A DNA stretch of 19,629 nt from a bacterium. GTDB lineage: Bacteria; Vulcanimicrobiota; Xenobia; Xenobiales; Xenobiaceae. Shown piece after piece: positions 13,834 through 19,629 of this stretch. Numbering within the stretch: the stretch's first letter is position 1; each line of letters starts with the position of its first letter. The DNA lies in the NCBI GenBank assembly GCA_017444165.1, contig JAFSXH010000279.1:1-19629 (forward strand), given 5' to 3'. The notes beneath the pieces were generated by a model. The model saw nothing but the letters and a program-made list of their open reading frames with translations, did not search any database and was not told where the DNA came from. A program made the translations under genes and the position numbers.

Positions 13834-16152
13834 ATGTTTTTCAGAATAAAGAAGCGTGATGGCCGCGAGGTTTCATTTAACGCCGAAAAGATCGCGGGAG
13901 CTATAAGCAAGGCTCTGTTGGAAGTCGGTTATTCGGTCGAAGAGGTGCGTTCATTGTCGCTCTCTTTAACTGAAGAGGTCGTTAAGAAGATGGAAACCGA
14001 CCTGGACGGTCATATTCCCGGAGTTGAAGAGATACAGGATATAGTTGAAGAGATACTCATAAAAGACGGTCACGCCAAAGCCGCCAAGGCTTATATCATT
14101 TATCGCGATTCTCGCAATCGTGTGCGCGAGATGAAGAGCAGTCTCATGAATGTTTACGAGGAATTGACCTTCCGTGAGGCTCGCGACAACGATTTGAAGC
14201 GCGAAAATGCCAACATTGATGGCGATACAGCTATGGGAACTATGCTCCACTATGGTTCAGAGGGAGCTAAACATTTTAATGAGATCTTCGTCTTGCGTCC
14301 TGAGCAGGCCCAGGCTCACCACAACGGCGATATTCACATCCATGATATGGACTTTTACACGCTCACAACTACCTGTTGTCAGATCGATCTCCACAAATTG
14401 TTTACTGGTGGTTTCGGTACGGGACACGGAACTTTGCGCGAGCCCTCCGGTATAAGGAGTGCTTCGGCTTTAGCCTGCATTGCTATTCAATCTAATCAGA
14501 ACGATCAGCATGGTGGACAGAGCATTCCCGCTATAGATTACTATCTCGCCCCCTACGTGGCTAAATCGTTCCGCAGATTTTATCGCAAAAATATCGTGCG
14601 GGCTCTGCAGGTTGTCTTTGAAGACGATAAAGTGGAAAAATTTTTTGACGATGAGCTCAAAGAGTGCGACATTCGTCTTTATGACTCTGAACCTTATCAA
14701 AAGATTGAATTGGAAAAATTGCTCTCCCACTTCGGCAGTGAGAATATCGATCAGTTAAAGCGCATACAATCTATTGCCCTCAAAGAGTCAGAGCAAGATA
14801 TAGATCGCGAGACTTTCCAATCTATGGAAGCCTTGATCCACAATTTAAATACTATGCACAGTCGTGCGGGAGCACAGGTTCCCTTCAGCTCCCTCAATTA
14901 TGGAACGGACACTTCCAGCGAAGGGCGGATGGTTATCAAGAACATTCTGCTGGCTACAGAGTCTGGTTTGGGTCACGGTGAAACTCCGATCTTCCCCGTG
15001 AGTATCTTCAAGGTTAAAGAGGGAATAAATTACAATCCTGGAGATCCCAATTACGATCTCTTCCAGTTGGCTTGCAAGGTTAGTGCTAAGAGGCTATTCC
15101 CCAATTTTGCCTTTATTGATGCTCCCTTCAATTTGCAGTACTACAAGCCAGGTCAGATAGACAGTGAGATAGCTTATATGGGCTGTCGCACGCGAGTAGT
15201 CGGGAATGTTGTCGACAGAGATCGCCAAGTCGTCACGAGCCGCGGCAATTTGAGTTTTACTAGTATAAATCTCCCTCGTCTCGCTATACTGAGTAAGGGT
15301 GACAAAAAAGAATTCTTCAGACTGCTCGATGAGAAGATCGATCTCGTTATCCAACAGCTCCTCGACCGCATGGAAATACAATCGCACAAAAAAGTAAAAA
15401 ATTTCCCCTTCCTCATGGGCCAGGGGGTATGGATCGATTCAGAAAAGCTCAATTGGGAAGATGAGGTGCGTGAGGTTCTCAAGCACGGTACATTGTCGAT
15501 GGGCTTTATCGGTCTGGCCGAGTCTCTCAAAGCTCTTTTAGGTGTACACCACGGAGAGAGTTCTGAAGCTCAGGAGTTAGGTTTGGAGATAGTCCGTTAC
15601 ATGCGCAAACGCATGGACGAGACGAGTAAGAAGTACGGATTAAACTTCACTCTCTTAGCTACTCCAGCCGAGGGACTTTCGGGACGCTTCGTCCGCATAG
15701 ATCGCGAAAAGTTTGGAGTCATTGAGGGAGTCACAGATCGCGATTACTACACGAACAGTTTCCACATTCCAGTCTATTACAAGATCAGTGCCTTTGATAA
15801 GATCCATCTCGAAGCCCCCTACCACGAACTCACCAACGCAGGCCACATAACCTACATCGAGATGGATGGCGATGCCTCTCACAACCTCGCCGCTTTTGAA
15901 AAGATCGTGCGAGCCATGAAAGAGGCGGGCATAGGTTACGGCGCAGTCAATCATCCTATAGATCGCGATCCTATCTGCAGTTACACGGGTGTTATTTACG
16001 ATAAGTGTCCTGGCTGCGAACGCACCGAGGATGAGGGCGGAATCAAGTTTGAGAGGATACGCCGCATAACTGGATACCTGGTGGGAACTCTCGACCGCTT
16101 CAATAACGCCAAGCGTGCCGAAGAGCATGATCGGGTTAAACATGAAAGCTGA
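13834..16152 (+). CDS. nrdD: Anaerobic (class III) ribonucleoside-triphosphate reductase
   Basis: Oxygen-sensitive glycyl-radical enzyme that reduces ribonucleoside triphosphates to dNTPs for DNA synthesis in anaerobic growth. It has 772 residues, a normal length. An N-terminal ATP-cone (about 1-95; KRDGREVSFNAEKIAGAI) provides allosteric control. The catalytic barrel follows, with HNGDIHIHD, GGQSIPAIDYY, FSSLNYGTDTS and an MGCRT motif whose C451 probably carries the thiyl radical. The C-terminal zinc site shows C715, C725 and C728. The glycyl radical is expected at G747 in ITGYL. The ATG has GGGAG at good spacing. The next gene is its activase, 5 nt downstream, so they form an operon. An ATP-cone with the usual regulator NrdR is likely, but no NrdR box was found upstream. 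Confidence 0.97.
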   Translation: MFFRIKKRDGREVSFNAEKIAGAISKALLEVGYSVEEVRSLSLSLTEEVVKKMETDLDGHIPGVEEIQDIVEEILIKDGHAKAAKAYIIYRDSRNRVREMKSSLMNVYEELTFREARDNDLKRENANIDGDTAMGTMLHYGSEGAKHFNEIFVLRPEQAQAHHNGDIHIHDMDFYTLTTTCCQIDLHKLFTGGFGTGHGTLREPSGIRSASALACIAIQSNQNDQHGGQSIPAIDYYLAPYVAKSFRRFYRKNIVRALQVVFEDDKVEKFFDDELKECDIRLYDSEPYQKIELEKLLSHFGSENIDQLKRIQSIALKESEQDIDRETFQSMEALIHNLNTMHSRAGAQVPFSSLNYGTDTSSEGRMVIKNILLATESGLGHGETPIFPVSIFKVKEGINYNPGDPNYDLFQLACKVSAKRLFPNFAFIDAPFNLQYYKPGQIDSEIAYMGCRTRVVGNVVDRDRQVVTSRGNLSFTSINLPRLAILSKGDKKEFFRLLDEKIDLVIQQLLDRMEIQSHKKVKNFPFLMGQGVWIDSEKLNWEDEVREVLKHGTLSMGFIGLAESLKALLGVHHGESSEAQELGLEIVRYMRKRMDETSKKYGLNFTLLATPAEGLSGRFVRIDREKFGVIEGVTDRDYYTNSFHIPVYYKISAFDKIHLEAPYHELTNAGHITYIEMDGDASHNLAAFEKIVRAMKEAGIGYGAVNHPIDRDPICSYTGVIYDKCPGCERTEDEGGIKFERIRRITGYLVGTLDRFNNAKRAEEHDRVKHES

Positions 16153-16157
16153 GAGCA

Positions 16158-16667
16158 ATGTTACTCAGGATAGCTGGTATTATTGAGGAATCTATCGTTG
16201 ATGGCCCTGGACTGCGTTTTGTAGTCTTCGTACAAGGTTGTAAGCGACACTGTCCAGGTTGTCACAATCCTCAGACACACGATTATAATTCTGGGCTGGC
16301 TATTGAACCCAAAGAGATCATAGAAATGATGAAAAAAAATCCCCTGCTCGATGGTTTGAGCCTGAGCGGGGGAGAACCTTTCGATCAACCAGAGGCCTTA
16401 ACAGATTTAGCGGAGAGTGCCCACCGCTGTGGTTATGGCGTCATGGCTTGGAGCGGTTACACCTTTGAGGAGTTAATGGCCAACGAAGCGCAAAGGAGAC
16501 TCCTGGAAGCCGTTGACGTTTTGGTCGATGGCCCCTTTATGTTGGAACAACGTTCCTTGAGTCTACTCTGGCGCGGCTCTGCCAATCAGCGTGTGCTCGA
16601 CGTTAAGCGTTCACTTGCTGAAAATTCACCTGTGGAGATTGAGGAAGAGTGCTTAAACAATTCGTAA
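16158..16667 (+). CDS. nrdG: Anaerobic ribonucleotide reductase activating protein (radical SAM)
   Basis: Radical SAM activase that uses a [4Fe-4S] cluster and S-adenosylmethionine to make the glycyl radical on NrdD. It has 169 residues. The cluster motif CxxxCxxC is at C28, C32 and C35 (CKRHCPGC), preceded by DGPGLR, and SGGEP is at 70-74. WSGYTFEEL and DVLVDGPF are typical of the family. The start lies 5 nt after the nrdD stop, and the ribosome site is weak (GAGAG), consistent with coupling. The last codons (AAC AAT TCG TAA) belong to the start of an AATT-rich repeat, so the native C-terminus may have been rewritten by repeat insertion. The conserved part of the protein is intact. Confidence 0.96.
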   Translation: MLLRIAGIIEESIVDGPGLRFVVFVQGCKRHCPGCHNPQTHDYNSGLAIEPKEIIEMMKKNPLLDGLSLSGGEPFDQPEALTDLAESAHRCGYGVMAWSGYTFEELMANEAQRRLLEAVDVLVDGPFMLEQRSLSLLWRGSANQRVLDVKRSLAENSPVEIEEECLNNS

Positions 16668-16776
16668 TGCTTAATTCGTAATGCTTAGTTATTTGGAAAA
16701 GTAATAAGTAACTAATCCCAATTGCGAATTACGCATTATGAATTACGAATTAAAAATGTCGGTTCACCGCAAAAGG
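16661..16776. repeat. Palindromic AATT-rich dispersed repeat, copy 2
   Basis: Positions 16689-16776, reversed, match the repeat at 7329-7416 over about 85 bp: CTTTTGCGGTGAACCGA, then stuttered AATTC/TAATGCG, then CTTTTCCAAA. Here the left side (16661-16690) carries related motifs in opposite orientation, giving an imperfect inverted repeat of the whole unit with TAGTTA/TAACTA nearest the centre. The right end (CAAAAGGCCAAA, 16770-16781) also matches one arm of the hairpin repeat, which suggests the two families share an end. It fills the space between nrdG and the aminopeptidase gene. Confidence 0.75.
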
Positions 16777-16818
16777 CCAAAATTCGTCTACGACAGTGTG
16801 CTATGTGTTGTATTTGTC

Positions 16819-17937
16819 TTATTTCGTATAGGCCTCTAACGGATGCTTCATACCGAGAATCTGGTAGGGAGCGTTGCTTAACTTTTTGAAGCCATTGTCT
16901 GTGACATATACCAGATCCTCAATGCGACAACCACCGAAGCCTGGCACATAAATTCCTGGTTCTATAGTGCAGGTCATACCTGGAGTTAAGATTGTCATTG
17001 ATTCACGGCGCAAGCCTGGGCCTTCGTGTACAGCTAAACCTACGCCGTGGCCCAAGCTGTGGCTGAAATACTCTCCATATCCTGCCCCTGTAATGATGTC
17101 ACGGGCAATTTTGTCTAGTTCGCAACCTTGTAAGCCAGGTTTTACCGCTTCTAAGGCGGTATCGTGGGCGCGGCGTACCGTCTGCCAGATCTCTTGAGAC
17201 TTGCTGTCTAATTCGCCTAGCCATATTGTGCGAGTTATGTCACTGCACCATCCATCAACCAGACAGCCAAAATCGACCGTAATTAACTCTCCGCTCTGTA
17301 TGACTCTGTCAGTTACTGTAGCGTGTGGATAGGCCCCGTTGAGTCCTGAAGCTACGATGGTATCGAAGGAAGGTTTACGAGCTCCACATTTTTGCATTTG
17401 ATACTCTAATTCGGCACAGAGGTCGGCTTCGGTTATGCCCTCTTTAAATGAGGGGAGAGTCTTTTGCCAAGCTAGATCAGCCACAGCGGCAGACTTAGCT
17501 ATAGCTTGTAACTCTTCTGCGGTCTTGACCAAACGCAGGGAGCTGATCAAGGATGAAAGGCTCTTCAACTCTGTGCAAGGACCATTTATAACTAACTCTT
17601 CGTTCAATTGGGTGAATCTATCAAAGGTCAAACTGTCGCCTTCAATGGCTATTTTGCCTGAAAAATTTTTATATTTGAGATAAGTATTTAGAGCTGAAGC
17701 TAGACTAATATCGATATGAGATTGAAATTTTATTAAATCTACTTGGGGACACTGAACCTCAGCTTGCGCCCAATAACGACTGTCTGTAACTAAAGCTGTC
17801 AACCCCTGACCGACAAAGACCAGGCCATCAGCACTCGTAAAACCAGAGAAGTAACGTATGCTCTCTGGAGAAGTTAAGATAGCTCCTTGAAATTGTATTT
17901 TGTTCAATTCTTCTTGTAAACGCAGACTGTTATTCAT
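16819..17937 (-). CDS. Aminopeptidase P family protein (Xaa-Pro peptidase, M24B)
   Basis: Cytoplasmic metallopeptidase that removes N-terminal residues before proline (aminopeptidase P) or splits Xaa-Pro dipeptides. It has 372 residues. The N-terminal creatinase-like domain (1-130) is followed by the pita-bread catalytic domain, with all five dinuclear metal ligands: D222, D233, H297 (SLGHG), E326 (IEPGIY) and E340 (RIEDL). The start at 17937 is favoured over an in-frame upstream start at 17991 because AAGGAGAG lies 5-7 nt before it and the family motif NNSLRLQEEL follows; the upstream start lies inside dapF. The gene overlaps the end of dapF by 8 nt, so it is translationally coupled. The two activities have no obvious shared pathway. 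Confidence 0.94.
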   Translation of the reverse strand: MNNSLRLQEELNKIQFQGAILTSPESIRYFSGFTSADGLVFVGQGLTALVTDSRYWAQAEVQCPQVDLIKFQSHIDISLASALNTYLKYKNFSGKIAIEGDSLTFDRFTQLNEELVINGPCTELKSLSSLISSLRLVKTAEELQAIAKSAAVADLAWQKTLPSFKEGITEADLCAELEYQMQKCGARKPSFDTIVASGLNGAYPHATVTDRVIQSGELITVDFGCLVDGWCSDITRTIWLGELDSKSQEIWQTVRRAHDTALEAVKPGLQGCELDKIARDIITGAGYGEYFSHSLGHGVGLAVHEGPGLRRESMTILTPGMTCTIEPGIYVPGFGGCRIEDLVYVTDNGFKKLSNAPYQILGMKHPLEAYTK

Positions 17938-18691
17938 AAAACTCTCCTTCGAATACCAAATTGGCAGAACCGCACATAAATATATGTTCATCTTCTAAGT
18001 TAATAGACAAAATACCGCCAGGAAGTTGAACATCTACCCTTTCATTGCAGAGGTTTAAATAGTTAGCCGCCGCCGTTACAGCACAAGCACCAGTTCCACA
18101 AGCCTTAGTTTCGCCTGCTCCTCTCTCCCAAACACGCACTTTTATGATATTTTTATCCGCAGGATAGGCAAACTCTACATTGATTCCGCCTGGCTCAAGT
18201 TTATCTAATATTTCTCCCTCTCGCATGAGTGTAAAAGAATTTAACTCATCTTCGCTATCTAAAAAGATAACTAAATGAGGGTTGCCGACATCTACTTTTA
18301 CGCATTTATCGTGCTGAACTGCAATCTTCGCTCTTCCCATATCGACAGTAACTTTATAAGGATCACTATCTTCTACAGTGACATAGCGCAGACCACTGCG
18401 CGTCATTACTGCGGTTCTTTCTCGCAAATTTAGTAAACCTAATCTGTGAGCTTCTCCTGCTAAACAGCGAATACCGTTGCCACACATATTGGCAATCGTG
18501 CCATCAGAGTTAAATATCTCCATGTGTAAAAGACCCTGGCGCAAAAACAGATAAATGAGTCCATCTCCTCCCACGCCCAAATGGCGGTTACAGACCTTTT
18601 TAGCTAATTTAGAACTGTTTTCATCTGGCTCAGCGCATAAAATAATGAAATCGTTGCCGAGGCCTTCCCACTTGTAAAATTTGTTAGTCAA
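17930..18691 (-). CDS. dapF: Diaminopimelate epimerase
   Basis: Converts LL- to meso-diaminopimelate, the last step before lysine and the source of the meso-DAP used in peptidoglycan. It has 253 residues. Both catalytic cysteines are present: C70 in NSDGTIANMCGNGIRC and C198 in GETKACGTGAC. FYKWEGLGNDF opens the protein as usual. The start is TTG (18691), with GGAG about 10 nt upstream; no in-frame ATG is near, so expression may be held low. It is the first gene of the dapF-aminopeptidase pair and is divergent from the GtrA-like gene. Presence of dapF implies a DAP-type cell wall, DAP-derived lysine, or both. Confidence 0.96.
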   Translation of the reverse strand: MTNKFYKWEGLGNDFIILCAEPDENSSKLAKKVCNRHLGVGGDGLIYLFLRQGLLHMEIFNSDGTIANMCGNGIRCLAGEAHRLGLLNLRERTAVMTRSGLRYVTVEDSDPYKVTVDMGRAKIAVQHDKCVKVDVGNPHLVIFLDSEDELNSFTLMREGEILDKLEPGGINVEFAYPADKNIIKVRVWERGAGETKACGTGACAVTAAANYLNLCNERVDVQLPGGILSINLEDEHIFMCGSANLVFEGEFYE

Positions 18692-18719
18692 TAATGTAAA
18701 GCTCCAATTAGTTCATTGT

Positions 18720-18727
18720 GTTATAAC
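18720..18727. promoter_or_regulatory. Palindromic -10-like element shared by divergent dapF and gtrA-like genes
   Basis: GTTATAAC is its own reverse complement and supplies a TATAAC -10-like hexamer on each strand. It lies about 29 nt upstream of the dapF start and 52 nt upstream of the GtrA-like start, in an 87-bp divergent gap. No good -35 box accompanies it on either strand, so this is tentative. Confidence 0.25.
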
Positions 18728-18778
18728 CATGAAGTATTTTTATGTTTTTTGCAAAAAGACTTCTTTAAGAAGATTTTT

Positions 18779-19297
18779 ATGAACGAATTTATAGTTTTGT
18801 CATCTAAATTTTTTAACACGATCTTGCTACTTATACTAGACTGTTTTCATGTTAAAAGATCTGATGAACAAAAGGAAAGACAACTAGAATTTATAAAGTT
18901 TTGTGTAGTTGGTTTTACCAATACAGTCATTGCTTTTGTTATTTATGTAATTTCATTAAAAACATTGCAAGGATTAAAAATATTCACTTCGGCTGATTAT
19001 CTGATTAGTAATGTTATCTCTTGGGTACTCAGCGTCTTTTGGAGTTTTATTTGGAATAGGAAGTGTGTTTTTCAAACTGACAACGGTACAAATAGATCTT
19101 TTTTGCAAGATTTATTAAAATCGTATTGTTCGTACGCACTGACAGGATTGTTATTGAACAATGTTATGTTGTTCTTCTTAGTGACAAAACTCGAAATGGG
19201 TAAGGTAGTAGCTCTTCTTTTTGTTCTTCCTATCAGTATTCCAGCTAATTTTTTACTCCATAAATTTTGGATATTTAGAAAGGGCAGTATATCATGA
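18779..19297 (+). CDS. GtrA-like family membrane protein (polyprenyl-phosphate sugar flippase candidate)
   Basis: A 172-residue integral membrane protein of the GtrA family, members of which help move polyprenyl-phosphate-linked sugars across the membrane for surface glycan decoration. Four hydrophobic segments are visible (about 40-60, 73-92, 117-135 and 143-160) after a hydrophobic N-terminal stretch. The family start IKFCVVGFTNT and the ending NFLLHKFWIF are both present. ATG at 18779 is chosen because AAGAAG lies 6 nt upstream; an in-frame TTG lies further upstream without a ribosome site. The stop overlaps the next start as ATGA, so it is coupled to the glycosyltransferase, its usual partner. 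Codon use is more AT-rich than in the hydroxylase and nrd genes. Confidence 0.9.
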   Translation: MNEFIVLSSKFFNTILLLILDCFHVKRSDEQKERQLEFIKFCVVGFTNTVIAFVIYVISLKTLQGLKIFTSADYLISNVISWVLSVFWSFIWNRKCVFQTDNGTNRSFLQDLLKSYCSYALTGLLLNNVMLFFLVTKLEMGKVVALLFVLPISIPANFLLHKFWIFRKGSIS

Positions 19298-19629
19298 ATA
19301 ATGGTAAAACGGTTTCTGTACTAATTCCTACTTACAATGAAGAGGAGAATGCCAAAGCTGTATATGAAGCCGTCAGAGATATAATAACTTCTGAATTGCC
19401 TGAATATAATTATGAGATTTTATTTATCGATAATAAGAGTACTGATAATACTAGGAATATAATTGAAAAAATTTGTGCAGATGATATTAATGTAAAGGCT
19501 ATCTTCAATCAAAAAAACTTCGGACAGTTTAACAGTCCATATTATGGGTTACAGCAAACCACGGGGGATTGTACTATTCTGTTCTGTGCCGATTTTCAAG
19601 ACCCCGTGGATATGATTCCTAAATTTGTA
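19294..19629 (+). CDS. Family 2 glycosyltransferase (3' end cut by window)
   Basis: N-terminal 112 residues of a GT2 enzyme of the dolichyl/polyprenyl-phosphate sugar synthase type (GtrB/ArnC-like), which would load a sugar onto undecaprenyl phosphate. VSVLIPTYNEEEN opens the GT-A fold, DNKSTDNT is the usual nucleotide-binding turn, NFGQ follows, and CADFQDP takes the place of the DxD-like DADLQDP motif. Acceptor-membrane helices, if present, lie past the edge. It starts inside the stop codon of the GtrA-like gene, and together they form a sugar-lipid synthesis and flipping pair. The sugar cannot be told from this part. Confidence 0.93.
   Translation, partial: MNNGKTVSVLIPTYNEEENAKAVYEAVRDIITSELPEYNYEILFIDNKSTDNTRNIIEKICADDINVKAIFNQKNFGQFNSPYYGLQQTTGDCTILFCADFQDPVDMIPKFV

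Noticed and set aside
15970..16020. NrdD zinc site with three visible cysteines instead of four
   Set aside because: I recall C-x-Y-x-G followed by CPxC as common in Bacillota class III reductases, so I do not treat it as a defect.

Overview
The window is a piece of a bacterial chromosome of moderate GC (a little over 40% by eye), with tightly packed genes, Shine-Dalgarno leaders and several ATG/TTG/GTG starts. Anaerobic metabolism is evident: there is an oxygen-sensitive class III ribonucleotide reductase and a molybdenum-hydroxylase cluster of the kind linked to selenium-dependent purine or heterocycle catabolism. An Rpn-type nuclease with a C-terminal EQGI repeat, the NrdD/NrdG sequences and the nucleotidyltransferase all resemble homologues from anaerobic Bacillota. 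Negativicutes or Clostridia is my best guess, made from memory of those families and not from any search.

Region 1 (1-6026, minus strand, read right to left) is a molybdenum hydroxylase cluster. It holds a MocA-like Mo-cofactor nucleotidyltransferase, then the separate Mo, [2Fe-2S] and FAD subunits of one xanthine dehydrogenase-family enzyme. After an intrinsic terminator comes a second enzyme, a fused [2Fe-2S]-Mo protein of the selenium-dependent xanthine dehydrogenase type, which runs off the left edge. The MocA-like enzyme probably makes the cytosine dinucleotide form of the cofactor for one or both hydroxylases. The fused enzyme carries no FAD domain in the part visible here, so it may borrow the neighbouring FAD subunit or use another electron acceptor.

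Region 2 (6027-9145) has an Rpn-family nuclease and a large secreted lipoprotein, both on the minus strand. Each gene contains in-frame tandem DNA repeats near its 3' end (12-bp and 36-bp units). Each is also followed by a near-identical 97-bp hairpin-bearing dispersed repeat. The 408-bp gap between them holds a promoter and a second dispersed repeat family, which reappears inverted after nrdG.

Region 3 (9146-13646) has a zinc membrane dipeptidase (M19), then a Gly/Ala-rich hydrophobic protein of unknown function and a minimal nucleotidyltransferase, all on the plus strand. Convergent to these is a coupled minus-strand pair: a two-TM protein with a long charged coiled coil, and a small protein ending in a zinc ribbon. 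This is the least explained part of the window.

Region 4 (13834-16776) is nrdD-nrdG, the anaerobic ribonucleotide reductase and its radical SAM activase. A palindromic AATT-rich repeat supplies the last codons of nrdG.

Region 5 (16819-19629) has dapF overlapping an aminopeptidase P-family gene on the minus strand. Divergent from them is a GtrA-like membrane protein overlapping a family 2 glycosyltransferase that runs off the right edge, probably a lipid-linked sugar transfer module.

I found no rRNA, tRNA, CRISPR array or complete insertion sequence. The most promising leads are the terminator inside the hydroxylase cluster, the two dispersed repeat families, and the uncharacterised 10283-13646 gene group.
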